A DNA stretch of 64,000 nt from Gammaproteobacteria bacterium (GCA_003164785.1 PLUE01000050.1:1-64000), one strand, 5' to 3'. Shown: positions 1 through 7,827, counted from the first letter of the stretch. Made by a program: numbers and translations. The notes: a model not told the origin generated them from the sequence alone.

Positions 1-755
1 GGGATTATCAGGTAGCCGCCGGGGCGGTGAAATTCGTGGTCGCGGGTGGTGGACGGCTCGGCGCCGAACACTAATGTCCACTCTTGGTAAAGAAAGCTAA
101 CCAGCATATCGCGCCGCTGATCGTGGCTTTTGTGTTGGCGTGATGCCTCAAGGCCAAGTTGGGAGCCATGCGCCTGTAATCGAAGGACTGTTGTGTAGGT
201 CCAAAGTCTCTGCAACATCAATTTTTGATTGCCGAGCATGGGATCTTCGGATTCCGCGACAAGTCTCTGCATTTGTCTTTCGTAGCTAGTCTCCGGAGCG
301 CCGGCATTTTCTGGATTCAGTCTCACCCACTTGGACAAGTGATCGCCGACGCTGGCAAGTCTTTTGGCGCCCTCTCCTTGTTGAAGCCTCGAAAGCGCCT
401 TGAGCAGCTCAGCTGCCGCGCGCTCTACGCGATTCAATTTTTTTTTAATTGTCGCGTGGCTTTCGAGCGCGGCGTTTCGATCGTACAACCACAAGAAATG
501 AGCTGCCTGCGAAATAAAGATGTTGATGCCCGCCTCGCCATTCTTCAGTCGCTGGTGATCAAAGCTTTCTCTGATTTCGGAGCGTTGCGCCGCCGTCCAT
601 GGATTCACGCGGATATTTAGAGGTTTGGGAATGAATGGGTTCGGCGTTGTAAGAGGCGGACGAGAACGCGGGAGCGGTTTCTGTCGGGGAAGCGTGACAG
701 CGTTGGACCGTTCTTTTTTTGACTTGGCCGTGCCCTCAGTGGGCCGGAGCGGCAT
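1..755 (-). CDS. Unknown protein, coupled to the serine recombinase; partial
   Basis: The frame is open for 251 codons from an ATG at 755 and runs off the left edge of the window, so the C-terminus is missing. Its ATG overlaps the TAA stop of the upstream recombinase (TAATG), which indicates translational coupling and shared transcription. The first 50 or so residues are rich in Pro, Arg and Lys and look disordered. From about residue 55 the protein becomes mostly helical and charged, with a coiled-coil-like stretch near residues 103-130 (KKKLNRVERAAAELL). I recognise no domain. Its position suggests a recombinase partner or a cargo protein of the same element, but that is inference from context only. 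Confidence 0.6.
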   Translation of the reverse strand, partial: MPLRPTEGTAKSKKERSNAVTLPRQKPLPRSRPPLTTPNPFIPKPLNIRVNPWTAAQRSEIRESFDHQRLKNGEAGINIFISQAAHFLWLYDRNAALESHATIKKKLNRVERAAAELLKALSRLQQGEGAKRLASVGDHLSKWVRLNPENAGAPETSYERQMQRLVAESEDPMLGNQKLMLQRLWTYTTVLRLQAHGSQLGLEASRQHKSHDQRRDMLVSFLYQEWTLVFGAEPSTTRDHEFHRPGGYLII

Positions 756-1441
756 TATCGCAATCCGAGGCGCTTTGCTGCGATCAGAAGCGACGGCGCG
801 TGCCAGCGGCCGCCACCAGTCGATGCAATGCCGCGATCGTTGAGCAGATCGCAGGCCGCCCGAAGCGATGCGCCGTTCTTCAGTGCAAATTCAATGTTGG
901 GCCGGATCTCTTCGAGCTTCGCGAGCGATGCGGCCTTATTGGCTTCTCCGCCTTTCGCGGCAATCTCCTTCGTTTCGGCTTCGGTGCGGGCATCCATGCC
1001 AAGCTTGATTCCGCGAGCTTTCGCGGCGGCCAGTCCCGCCTTGGTGCGAGCCGCGATCATGCCCCGCTCCTTTTCGGCCAGCGCGGCGTACAGGTGCAAC
1101 ACAAAGGGGTCTGATTGCCGGCCCAGGTCGCACACCACGAATTCGACGCGCTGGCTCATCAAGCCGCTAATGAAGTGCACATCGCGCGAGAGCCGGTCGA
1201 GTTTCGCGACCAGCACCGGGACCTTGGCCTTTCGGGCAGCCTTCAACGCCGCAGCGAGCTTTGGGCGCCGCTCAAGGGCGTCAGAGCCCGATCCCGTCTC
1301 GATCTCCTCGTAGACCTGGCTGACGTCGAGGCCTTCGGCTTGGGCGAAGCGGGCGATCGCTGCGCGCTGGGCTTCGAGGCCGAGACCCGAGCGGCCCTGT
1401 GCTTTGGTGCTTACCCTCACATATCCCACAGCGGTCGTCAT
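755..1441 (-). CDS. Serine recombinase (resolvase/invertase family)
   Basis: A 228-residue protein with the N-terminal catalytic domain of resolvases and invertases: it opens with [11 protein letters not shown], where the Ser after RV is the nucleophile, followed by the LDRLSRD segment that carries active-site arginines. The C-terminal third ([18 protein letters not shown]) resembles the recombinase-associated helix-turn-helix. The frame is open further upstream, but the ATG at 1441 has AAGGGA eight bases before it and begins exactly where homologues begin. The protein should cut and rejoin DNA at short sites through a covalent serine intermediate. The size fits the small resolvase class, not large serine integrases. 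The stop overlaps the start of the next gene. Confidence 0.9.
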   Translation of the reverse strand: MTTAVGYVRVSTKAQGRSGLGLEAQRAAIARFAQAEGLDVSQVYEEIETGSGSDALERRPKLAAALKAARKAKVPVLVAKLDRLSRDVHFISGLMSQRVEFVVCDLGRQSDPFVLHLYAALAEKERGMIAARTKAGLAAAKARGIKLGMDARTEAETKEIAAKGGEANKAASLAKLEEIRPNIEFALKNGASLRAACDLLNDRGIASTGGGRWHAPSLLIAAKRLGLR

Positions 1442-1744
1442 TTTGAGCATCCCTTTTTGGTACGGGACCAACTTTAGGGCATATCTGACCCTTTGTAAAG
1501 ACTCCTTGACGGACGTCATGCTATATTAACGTAACGATCTGCACACCGAAATAGGCCGGTGGTGATCCGGTGCTACCGCTTTCGAGCGCGCCTCACGTGC
1601 CCTCAGCAGAACGCCAATCAAAAACCTAGCACTCATGACAGTTAACTCCGTTTCCGCAATAGCGGCGGTCGCGACCGCTAGTACCGCGTGACAAAAAGTC
1701 GTAGCCCGGCACAGCTGCCAAGGGCTCCGCTCCGCTGTAGCGAA

Positions 1745-3154
1745 TCATCCATCGCCGAGCACGGCTTTTGGTCCTGAGGAATCGACAGAGTCGGCGCTCG
1801 ACGACTTCGCCTGCTCCAAACCAAAAATTTCTAGAACTGAAATGGTTGCTGACGTCAGAGTCGTAAAAAATGCGACATACAGAAATAACGTCGAGGCCGC
1901 CGCTCCCAACCGAACCCATAACTCGACCAGACCAACGTAGGCGATTTGATCTTGGGCTTCTTTGAATAAGACGGGCAGCGTACTTTCGACTTTTGAAATT
2001 TTGGGACAATATGTTTCGAATGCCGCGAGCAACGAACTTGCTTCATCGACTTTAGTTTTGTCAGGCATCTGCCCTGGCTTTTCAAAGCGAATCTGATCAG
2101 AGAGATAGCTTTGGGAGGCTGCACACTCGCTATCTGTCTCAGGGAGTTGAAGGGTTCCATCAGAAAACACGCCATGCTGAGAGTCATCATCTGAATCACC
2201 GTATTTAAGCAACGGAGGAACAGGAGATCCTGGTTTATATACAGACACGTATGGGGCGCGCGTCGCAAGTTCGAGCTCGTGAATGCTCCTTTGAATTTGT
2301 CGAAAGGACCTCAACCACCGCTCGTTGGAAGTCAGGAGTGAATCAAACCGAATCGGGACCTCAGAAGGATCGATGCTCCTTAATTTGTTTGTAAGTTCCG
2401 AAGTCAGATCAGATAGGGTGCTTCGCGCCGCCTCAAGCTTCACCACCGAATCGAGTTCATTGATACGAATCGCACGAGTAGTGAAAACCACAAGAAGTAA
2501 AGCAATAACAATTGCCGAGATAAGAGCGAGGACATCCTTCGGCCTATCCATCAGGCGCCGCGCCCATCTTTGAGCGGCCGCCGTTCCCAAACGGTCGATT
2601 AATGCTCGACGTCCAAACTCGGCGTTATTCCCCAACGATCTTTCGATGGATGTCCTAACGGACTTGGGAAGTTTGCTATATGAGTTCTTTGCGTCTTCCG
2701 ATAGCTTTTCTTCAATACGCATACGCCACTTCGAACCACCGAACAAGCCGAATGCAAAATAGAAGGGCGCTCGGAGTGTTCCTAGAAAAGCAATATACGC
2801 GCCGGCAAGCATTTTTCGTCGAGCATGACTCCATTGGGCGGTTTGGTCTGACAGCTCTGCGTAGGACCAAACAACGTTCGCGACCGCCCTCGCAAGAAAG
2901 ACTTCGCCGACCAACTCGACCAAAACACCGGTTGCGAAAATCAACAGCACTCCGCTTGCCAATAGTAGCGAAACAGATACATCCTTCGAGCTGACTGTTT
3001 GAGACACGTCCGCCTTAAAATAGTCGAGCGTTGAAACCGCTGTGATTACGACGATTGTCCCGGCCGTTAGTCGTCTTCTGCCACCGCCGTCCAGAACGGG
3101 GACTCGCTCAAGCAAAGCCTCGAGTTTGGATGTCGACTTCTCCTTGTCCTCCAT
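1745..3154 (-). CDS. Orphan multi-pass membrane protein
   Basis: A 469-residue protein that I do not recognise. Hydrophobic segments lie near residues 30-46, 60-85, 118-140, 208-228 and 410-440. A soluble stretch of about 180 residues (230-410), rich in Ser, Leu and acidic residues, sits between the last two, giving one large loop or domain bracketed by membrane helices. The short N-terminus is charged (MEDKEKSTSKLEALLERV). It stands alone between the recombinase and the excisionase-like gene and its lower GC content differs from the neighbours, consistent with cargo on a mobile element. A membrane effector of a defence system would fit the topology, but nothing in the sequence shows that function. 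Confidence 0.7.
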   Translation of the reverse strand: MEDKEKSTSKLEALLERVPVLDGGGRRRLTAGTIVVITAVSTLDYFKADVSQTVSSKDVSVSLLLASGVLLIFATGVLVELVGEVFLARAVANVVWSYAELSDQTAQWSHARRKMLAGAYIAFLGTLRAPFYFAFGLFGGSKWRMRIEEKLSEDAKNSYSKLPKSVRTSIERSLGNNAEFGRRALIDRLGTAAAQRWARRLMDRPKDVLALISAIVIALLLVVFTTRAIRINELDSVVKLEAARSTLSDLTSELTNKLRSIDPSEVPIRFDSLLTSNERWLRSFRQIQRSIHELELATRAPYVSVYKPGSPVPPLLKYGDSDDDSQHGVFSDGTLQLPETDSECAASQSYLSDQIRFEKPGQMPDKTKVDEASSLLAAFETYCPKISKVESTLPVLFKEAQDQIAYVGLVELWVRLGAAASTLFLYVAFFTTLTSATISVLEIFGLEQAKSSSADSVDSSGPKAVLGDG

Positions 3155-3525
3155 GCGCCCTCCCTAACTTACCTTTTCTCCGGTATTCGAATCGTATGGT
3201 TTAGCTAAATGTTACCGCCATAGATGGATTTACGCATCACGGATCGTGGAAGCAGTTCAAATCAAGAGTTTGTGTTGGTAAAACCAAAAGTGGCACCTGA
3301 CACTCCACGCGGCGCCGACGACGGTGGGCGGTTTACCAAAGACCAGACTCCAAGATGGGTTACTTCACTTGCCAACACTATGGAGTGTCGCTCGTTGGCT
3401 GTGCCGCCCTGGGACGGCTCCAAATGTCTTAGCGCAAAGCTCAAACCGGGGTCTATGGTCCGGTAATGTCAGTTATCGGACACGACGCCCGTAACTGTCC
3501 CTTGGAGGCACTCCGGCGCCTTTGC
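3155..3525. other. Intergenic, no gene seen
   Basis: About 370 bases between the orphan membrane gene and the excisionase-like gene. Short open frames exist on both strands, but none has a Shine-Dalgarno sequence, a recognisable domain or neighbour-like composition. The left part is probably the promoter of the membrane protein gene. Confidence 0.5.
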
Positions 3526-3756
3526 TCAGATCAATCCCCTCTCAACCAACTCCCTTCGGAGCTTCTCCCGCCGCGCATCCAGGCCTGAGCGGAAATCGGT
3601 CGCCTGGTCGTGCTTGTCTATGTGGACGTAATACCGACCAAATTCGATGCGACCGCCTGGGATTTCCAAGATTCGCTTCCGAAGTGTGGCAATCGTGGGG
3701 GCGCTGCCCTCGGCATAGACCAGCTTTCGAAACTGGGCGAGCTTAAGTAGACGCAT
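3526..3756 (-). CDS. Excisionase-like small DNA-binding protein
   Basis: A 76-residue protein whose layout matches phage and island excisionases: an N-terminal LAQFRKLVY segment, a short winged-helix core (SAPTIATLRKRILEIPGGRIEFGRYYVHID) and a basic tail. A strong ribosome site (GGGAGGT) lies about nine bases before the ATG at 3756. Proteins of this class bend DNA near the attachment site and bias the integrase toward excision. The palindrome and direct repeats at 3881-3931, just upstream on the coding strand, are candidate binding sites. Xis-like proteins are too short and divergent for certainty. Confidence 0.6.
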   Translation of the reverse strand: MRLLKLAQFRKLVYAEGSAPTIATLRKRILEIPGGRIEFGRYYVHIDKHDQATDFRSGLDARREKLRRELVERGLI

Positions 3757-3832
3757 CGATTCCGACCTCCCTAACCGTCGCAGGCCAAAAGCCCCCTTGC
3801 CGCCTATAAACGAGCTTGACGCGGGCCTTCAT
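3743..3832 (-). CDS. Possible 29-residue leader ORF upstream of the excisionase
   Basis: A short frame beginning MKARVKLVYRRQGGFW starts within a copy of the AACCCCATG repeat described for 12621-12875 and overlaps the first 14 bases of the excisionase-like gene in another frame. That arrangement would suit a leader peptide coupling translation to the next gene. There is no strong ribosome site, so it may be fortuitous. Confidence 0.25.
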   Translation of the reverse strand: MKARVKLVYRRQGGFWPATVREVGIDAST

Positions 3833-3880
3833 GGGGTTAAATAAAAAAACCGCGGAAGCCCATCGGAGACGCTCGAAACT

Positions 3881-3931
3881 CACCTGTCACGCGTACGGTC
3901 GCGTGACATCAACGCACCTGTCACGCGTACG
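3881..3931. repeat. Palindrome and direct repeats upstream of the excisionase-like gene
   Basis: CACCTGTCACGCGTACG occurs at 3881-3897 and again at 3915-3931, 34 bases apart (about three helical turns). Within and beyond the first copy is a perfect inverted repeat, GTCACGCG at 3886-3893 and CGCGTGAC at 3900-3907, with a six-base centre. This geometry fits a bound dimer plus a third half-site. Candidates are an operator for the rightmost genes or arm-type sites for an excisionase or recombinase. Confidence 0.6.
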
Positions 3932-4032
3932 AGGCTGCGACTCATTGGGGCTCCGTCGAATCTACCGCGGCATTGAAGTGGTTTTGCGTCACGGCCGCGC
4001 CGATCCTGGGAATTTCGCAGATACTCCGCCAG

Positions 4033-4260
4033 TTACATTTTTTCCCGCAATGCGTCAATAACCAGGCCGAGGGCTAGATCGACGTCGATGACCCCCTTGG
4101 TTGGCAGCATGGTAATGCGATGGGTTATCGAGTGTTGCCGCCGGCCGTGCATCGATGCTGGTACCGCCGATGAGCCTGCGGCAGCTGCCGATAGTTCGTC
4201 ATCACATTCGATTACGCGCTGGTAATCATGACTCTCGGGAGTGCCGTTGCAACAGTTCAT
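4033..4260 (-). CDS. Hypothetical protein, last gene of the leftward operon
   Basis: A 75-residue frame that I do not recognise. Its ATG at 4260 overlaps the stop of the 291-residue gene as ATGA and is preceded at seven bases by AGGAG, so translation is credible. The sequence begins with MNCCNG, has an Ala/Ser-rich centre, and ends in a hydrophobic-acidic segment (VIDVDLALGLVIDALREKM). It is the final member of the chain of overlapping genes that starts near 8279. Confidence 0.5.
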   Translation of the reverse strand: MNCCNGTPESHDYQRVIECDDELSAAAAGSSAVPASMHGRRQHSITHRITMLPTKGVIDVDLALGLVIDALREKM

Positions 4261-4459
4261 CGCTTTGCTCCTTGCACCGTCGGATGTCGCGCCTTAGCTC
4301 CTGAAGCCACCGCCGTGTGCCTCCGCCGCTGTAAGCGTTTCGTGCCGACCTGGCCTTTCCCACCTCGGTCCGGGGTCCCGTTGATCGTGCCCAGGGCTTC
4401 CAATTGCGGATCATCAGGCTTTGCCGCTGACGCCGCTCCTCCGTCCAACCGTTCGCCAT
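4226..4459 (-). CDS. Small basic protein encoded in another frame over the 3' end of the 291-residue gene
   Basis: A 77-residue protein beginning MANGWTEERRQRQ, with a WKPWARSTGPRTEVGKARSARNAYSGG core. From memory, this matches a small hypothetical family common in mobile regions of Proteobacteria (W-RPW-STGP-T--GKA-S-RNA). It has its own GGAG eight bases before the ATG at 4459. Unusually, about 200 of its 234 bases also encode the C-terminus of the 291-residue protein in a different frame on the same strand. The core is rich in Arg, Lys and Trp, so nucleic-acid binding is plausible but unproven. Confidence 0.6.
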   Translation of the reverse strand: MANGWTEERRQRQSLMIRNWKPWARSTGPRTEVGKARSARNAYSGGGTRRWLQELRRDIRRCKEQSDELLQRHSRES

Positions 4460-5132
4460 ATGTTTGCTCCAATAGTTCGTTTGGCCGATTCTCGATATTC
4501 TCACGCGAGGGCAATTGGTTGTTCACCTGCTGATGCCCATGGGAGACGTTAGCCTGGTCGGCGCGAACAAACGACACCTGGCGCGGATTCTTGAGTTCGT
4601 TCAGCGTCTCAAGGGTCATCCGACATTGGTTCTGCGCTTTCATGGCCATGTTCAGGAAATTTTGCGTGTTGCGGACAAACTCCTGGCCTCGGGCGCGCTG
4701 CGCAAAGTGGGTGAATATCGACTGCAGAGCGATCGCCTGACCCATGAGCATGGTTTCAGCCTGCGCCATGTCTCCGTCTGTCACTTTTCGCAAGGACTTA
4801 GATAGTTCGCCCTGCAGGGAACCCAGGCTGATGGCCGGGATGATGCTTTTCGAGTATTGCTCGACGACGATGGCGGAATTGACGCTGCTTTTAAACGCGA
4901 ACCTGGCTATCGCTTCTTCCTTCGCTTTTTCAGTCGCATCTTCAGGCACGGGAAGCGATGCCTTCGCCACCAACGGTTCGTCTGGAGGAGGCGGGGCCAC
5001 AGCGCCTTTACCTTGCGCGACGAGATCCAGCGGTCCTGTGGGGCCGCCTGTTTGTAATGGCAGCTTTTCCTTCGGCAGAGGACCTTGTTTAGCGCTGCCT
5101 TTTTTTGCTTTCGGCGTTTTAGTGTTCGTCAT
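4257..5132 (-). CDS. Conserved mobile-element protein of 291 residues
   Basis: The N-terminus is Lys/Pro-rich and disordered (residues 1-60). A helical domain follows (about 70-185, AIARFAFKSSVNSAIVVEQYSKS through QAIALQSIFTHFAQRA), then a Gln/Asn-rich linker and a conserved-looking C-terminal tail (NELLEQTYGERLDGGAAS). I recall the GERLD-G-AS tail from hypothetical proteins of Proteobacterial phage-like islands. No enzymatic motif is visible. Its ATG overlaps the TAA of the upstream gene (TAATG), and its stop overlaps the next ATG. A second protein is encoded in another frame over its last 200 bases. Confidence 0.75.
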   Translation of the reverse strand: MTNTKTPKAKKGSAKQGPLPKEKLPLQTGGPTGPLDLVAQGKGAVAPPPPDEPLVAKASLPVPEDATEKAKEEAIARFAFKSSVNSAIVVEQYSKSIIPAISLGSLQGELSKSLRKVTDGDMAQAETMLMGQAIALQSIFTHFAQRARGQEFVRNTQNFLNMAMKAQNQCRMTLETLNELKNPRQVSFVRADQANVSHGHQQVNNQLPSRENIENRPNELLEQTYGERLDGGAASAAKPDDPQLEALGTINGTPDRGGKGQVGTKRLQRRRHTAVASGAKARHPTVQGAKR

Positions 5133-5419
5133 TATGATGTCTGGACCTCATTGGTGGTGCGTTCTGCTATCAAGGCGTTCCGGCATTCATCCTCGAGCCG
5201 GTTGGCGTGGGCGATCAGGTCTGGGGCTTTGCGGGCGACGCCGAGGTAACGCAAGGCCGCTACGCATCCCTGAAAGTCGAGGCCGGCGCCCAGATCGGCG
5301 ATCGCTTCGCGTTCCCGCTCCTGCAGCTTGCGGAATTGGTCGATGCCGACGTTCCGAACGAAGCAGACGAGGGCGAGCTGGTGGGCTTCCTGCTGTCCTT
5401 CGATCTTGCGGCGGCTCAT
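5132..5419 (-). CDS. Hypothetical small protein of the operon
   Basis: A 95-residue protein (MSRRKIEGQQEAHQLALV) that appears all-helical, with two conserved-looking segments, FRKLQEREREAIADLG and FQGCVAALRYLGVARKAPDLIAHA. The ATG at 5419 overlaps the previous stop as ATGA, which fixes the start within a longer open frame, and its own stop overlaps the next start as TAATG. I recognise no family. Confidence 0.6.
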   Translation of the reverse strand: MSRRKIEGQQEAHQLALVCFVRNVGIDQFRKLQEREREAIADLGAGLDFQGCVAALRYLGVARKAPDLIAHANRLEDECRNALIAERTTNEVQTS

Positions 5420-5844
5420 GCGAATTCCTCGGTGAATACCGCTGCATAGCAAGCTTTTGTTGGGGGCGCCGATGCATTGGACCAGCGCCGTGATGTGGCC
5501 CCGGCGACGAAGAGGGCGAATCGGCTACAAGCCAAATGCTCGGCGGCGCATGCTCTCTGGAATGTGCAGCCATCGCACGGGCACGTACCGGCTCGCGTCA
5601 CCCATTCAGCGATAATTGGTTCGTGGGGCAGCCTCGGCACCATTGGTCGTGGGCGCGACTCGACGACACCACGCTGCCACCCATCGCGCTTAATCCGGTT
5701 GTAAACCGCTGCATGGCTTACACCATATTTGACGGCGATGTCGCGAACTGAGTTTTGGCCTGCCCGGCATCGAATTGCGACGTGGCTGGCACGGTAGGCC
5801 GCCTCGATGCTTATCCAATCCGTACAGGCCGCCTTTCCGCTCAT
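5416..5844 (-). CDS. Helix-turn-helix plus Cys-rich putative metal-binding protein
   Basis: A 142-residue protein. Residues 10-55 form a homeodomain-like helix-turn-helix (VRDIAVKYGVSHAAVYNRIKRDGW), typical of small-terminase or transposase DNA-binding modules. The C-terminal half holds a Cys cluster (CPCDGCTFQRACAAEHLAC) that should bind zinc or an iron-sulfur cluster. The frame is open upstream, but the ATG at 5844 overlaps the preceding stop as ATGA. A role in recognising element DNA is inferred. Related small-terminase-type proteins are the alternative. Confidence 0.65.
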   Translation of the reverse strand: MSGKAACTDWISIEAAYRASHVAIRCRAGQNSVRDIAVKYGVSHAAVYNRIKRDGWQRGVVESRPRPMVPRLPHEPIIAEWVTRAGTCPCDGCTFQRACAAEHLACSRFALFVAGATSRRWSNASAPPTKACYAAVFTEEFA

Positions 5845-6449
5845 GTGCGCTGCTTCCAATATTCGCTCTCGCCTTCCAGCCAGCCACCGGTATCGGGTCC
5901 GGTACCCCAAGAGACTTCGGCCAGGGTGACGTCATTCATCAAGCCCCACCGCAGTCCGTTCGGTTTGCATGGCCGGATCGAAGACGTACCGTCTCTGATG
6001 TCGAAGTTATGCCAAAAGCCCGGACTCAATTGGGACTCGACGAGTGCCATCACGGGTGTGTCACCGACGACGCCGAAAGTGCCCATCCCTGGCTCCATCG
6101 GGATGCGGTCGACCCATTCTTGGCGGTACCACGGGTCGGGGGGATCTCCGGCCGCCGCCGTGGGTAGCTGCGGACTCTTTCGGCCTGAGGGGAAGATTTT
6201 GCTCAAGGTCGAAATCTCTACGCCCGTAGAACTTTGCATCGCCGCCTTCATATAGCGCGCCGCCGTGCTGTATTGGAACTCGCAGTTGGCGGTCACCCAT
6301 GCCATGAACGCGCCGTGTCCCAAAAACGCTTTCTGGGATTGGAGTAATTGGCCGCAGCGGATAGCGTGCTGTATGGCGCTCTCCGCGCAGCTCCGCGCCA
6401 GGGCGTGCTCGCGGTTGATCTCCTGCGAAATGACTGGGGTGGTGCTCAT
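5841..6449 (-). CDS. DUF3102-family protein
   Basis: A 202-residue protein. Residues 8-75 (INREHALARSCAESAIQHAIRCGQLL, then WVTANCEFQYSTAARYMKAA) match my memory of the DUF3102 phage and plasmid family, a helical module associated with replication and partition regions. The remaining 120 residues are Pro/Gly/Trp-rich without a recognisable motif. GAGG precedes the ATG at 6449 by six bases. The gene follows the replication-like gene and overlaps the next one by ATGA. The exact function is unknown. Confidence 0.7.
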   Translation of the reverse strand: MSTTPVISQEINREHALARSCAESAIQHAIRCGQLLQSQKAFLGHGAFMAWVTANCEFQYSTAARYMKAAMQSSTGVEISTLSKIFPSGRKSPQLPTAAAGDPPDPWYRQEWVDRIPMEPGMGTFGVVGDTPVMALVESQLSPGFWHNFDIRDGTSSIRPCKPNGLRWGLMNDVTLAEVSWGTGPDTGGWLEGESEYWKQRT

Positions 6450-6563
6450 GCGTGCCTCATGGGATTAACCGTTCGGTAACCGTTTGGGTTTCGGTTGGGT
6501 TTGGGTTTTCTGCAAAAACGCCGTCCAAGCCGCTGAACGCCCACTTTTCGCTGTTTTGCACGC

Positions 6564-7358
6564 TCACGCGAGACTCGCAATTTTTGCCAAATCGACCGCC
6601 CGGCCTTTAGAGCGGGATTTGGAGGTGGAAACGGACTCGGGTCCACCCTCATCAGCACCATGCTGCGGCTGACCCCCGGCCAGAGTCTTAGAGGTATCAC
6701 CCCGTGGTTGATCGGAAACCCCCCTCTCCTTTACCCACCGTGGTTGATCGGTTTTCGTGCCTTCCGTACCCACCGTGGTTGATCGGCCTTTACCCACCGT
6801 GGTTGATACTGGAATTTTCTTTTTCCCATGATTTGCTTGGCTCACTTCGCGAACAGTTTTTTTCCAATCATTCGGCTGTTCCCACTTGACCCAACGGTTG
6901 CTTGGGAATGGGGACACCGCCACACCGCCGTCAAAGGCCACTTTGTCGGGAGCCTTGTCGATTCCCCGCCAGGTCAGCGCGAACAGGCTGCAAAGCTTCG
7001 TGCCGCTCTGGAGCCGCCCCTGCCTGGTGCACTGAATCAGGTCTACCCGTTTGAGCAGGTTGAGGCCCGCATAGAGCTTCCAGGGATGAACCACGCCGAG
7101 AGTCTTGGCATCTTTGATCGTGAGCGAGAGATCACCGTTGTTATGGCCGCCGTATCGGCCTGCCAGCGCGAACAACACGACCTTGGCGAAGTCTGGAAGC
7201 CCAACATAGGCCGGGCTCATCAGGACCTCCTCCGGCAGCAGTGCGTAGCGCTCACCGCGTGTGGTGCCAAGTCTGCCGGTTGCACGAGCTCGTCGATCGC
7301 GACCAGCCACACTAACGAGCCGCCGGATGATTTGAGGCGCTGACCGGCAAGGATTCAA
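6564..7358 (-). CDS. Replication-O-like winged-helix protein
   Basis: A 264-residue frame. Residues 37-140 (RYALLPEEVLMSPAYVGLPDFAKVVLFALAGRY, then LGVVHPWKLYAGLNLLKRVDLI) look like the winged-helix N-terminal domain of phage and plasmid replication initiators and helicase loaders. Residues 170-264 are low-complexity Lys/Ser/Gly. That tail is encoded over a set of direct DNA repeats (6696-6807) read in two different frames. Phage lambda gene O also carries its origin iterons inside its own coding sequence, so a replication initiator with an internal origin is the favoured reading. The true start could lie downstream of the first ATG; the first 35 residues are Arg-rich and poorly supported. 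Confidence 0.55.
   Translation of the reverse strand: MNPCRSAPQIIRRLVSVAGRDRRARATGRLGTTRGERYALLPEEVLMSPAYVGLPDFAKVVLFALAGRYGGHNNGDLSLTIKDAKTLGVVHPWKLYAGLNLLKRVDLIQCTRQGRLQSGTKLCSLFALTWRGIDKAPDKVAFDGGVAVSPFPSNRWVKWEQPNDWKKTVREVSQANHGKKKIPVSTTVGKGRSTTVGTEGTKTDQPRWVKERGVSDQPRGDTSKTLAGGQPQHGADEGGPESVSTSKSRSKGRAVDLAKIASLA
6696..6807. repeat. Iteron-like direct repeats inside the replication-like gene
   Basis: TACCCACCGTGGTTGATCGG occurs at 6732-6751 and 6767-6786. A 17-base copy is at 6791-6807 and a diverged copy (core CCGTGGTTGATCGG) is at 6702-6715. Start-to-start spacings are about 36, 35 and 24. Because 35 is not a multiple of three, the same DNA is read as DQPRWV in two copies and as STTVG in the other two, so the DNA and not the peptide is conserved. 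This is the behaviour expected of origin iterons or operator sites. Confidence 0.75.
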
Positions 7359-7551
7359 TGCGACCGAACTTCGTACCGTATTGTTGGGCGGTCGCCATTT
7401 TTTGTAGGCAGTGGTCGCGATAACTGAGGGGCCGATAGCTAGGACGCCGAGCGACTCGACCTAGCTCAGCCTTGGTAGCGGCCGACTGAGGCGGTGCATC
7501 GGCAACAGGCCGCTTGATCCGGTTGGCATATGTGGTAAGTTTCACTGGCAT
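7312..7551 (-). CDS. Hypothetical basic small protein
   Basis: A 79-residue frame (MPVKLTTYANRIKRPVADAPP) with a basic, Ser/Arg-rich composition. It overlaps the start of the replication-like gene by about 47 bases. A GAGGA sits very close to the ATG, and a TTG start nine codons upstream is also possible. No family is recognised. It is kept because the rest of this operon is packed with overlapping genes. Confidence 0.35.
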   Translation of the reverse strand: MPVKLTTYANRIKRPVADAPPQSAATKAELGRVARRPSYRPLSYRDHCLQKMATAQQYGTKFGRIESLPVSASNHPAAR

Positions 7552-7639
7552 TCCTCGCGCCGGCCGGGAAACCGTCAAGCTCCCGTGTCCGGCGCCAATT
7601 CAATCGTTTGTTCTAATTTGCAGCTACGGTTGCGCCTGA

Positions 7640-7780
7640 TCAGCCTGATTCCCGCGCACCGATCATTTGGCGCACCGCGTTGACATCGATCCTTAGAATC
7701 GCGGCGATCGTGTGATCCGAGTAACGCTGAGCCGCCAACGCTGCGGCAGCCGACTCGACCTCCACTTTGGTTTTTGGCAT
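7640..7780 (-). CDS. Tiny helix-turn-helix-like protein
   Basis: A 46-residue protein (MPKTKVEVESAAAALAAQRY), with SDHTIAAILRIDVNAVRQMIG reading as a minimal helix-turn-helix. AGAGG lies eight bases before the ATG at 7780. A longer frame upstream overlaps the AlpA-like gene and is less likely. Such proteins on integrative elements often regulate excision or conjugation genes, but nothing more specific is visible. Confidence 0.5.
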   Translation of the reverse strand: MPKTKVEVESAAAALAAQRYSDHTIAAILRIDVNAVRQMIGARESG

Positions 7781-7827
7781 GTGGGCCTCTGCGCGCGCTC
7801 GATATTCGGGCCCGAAGTCAGAGCCCA

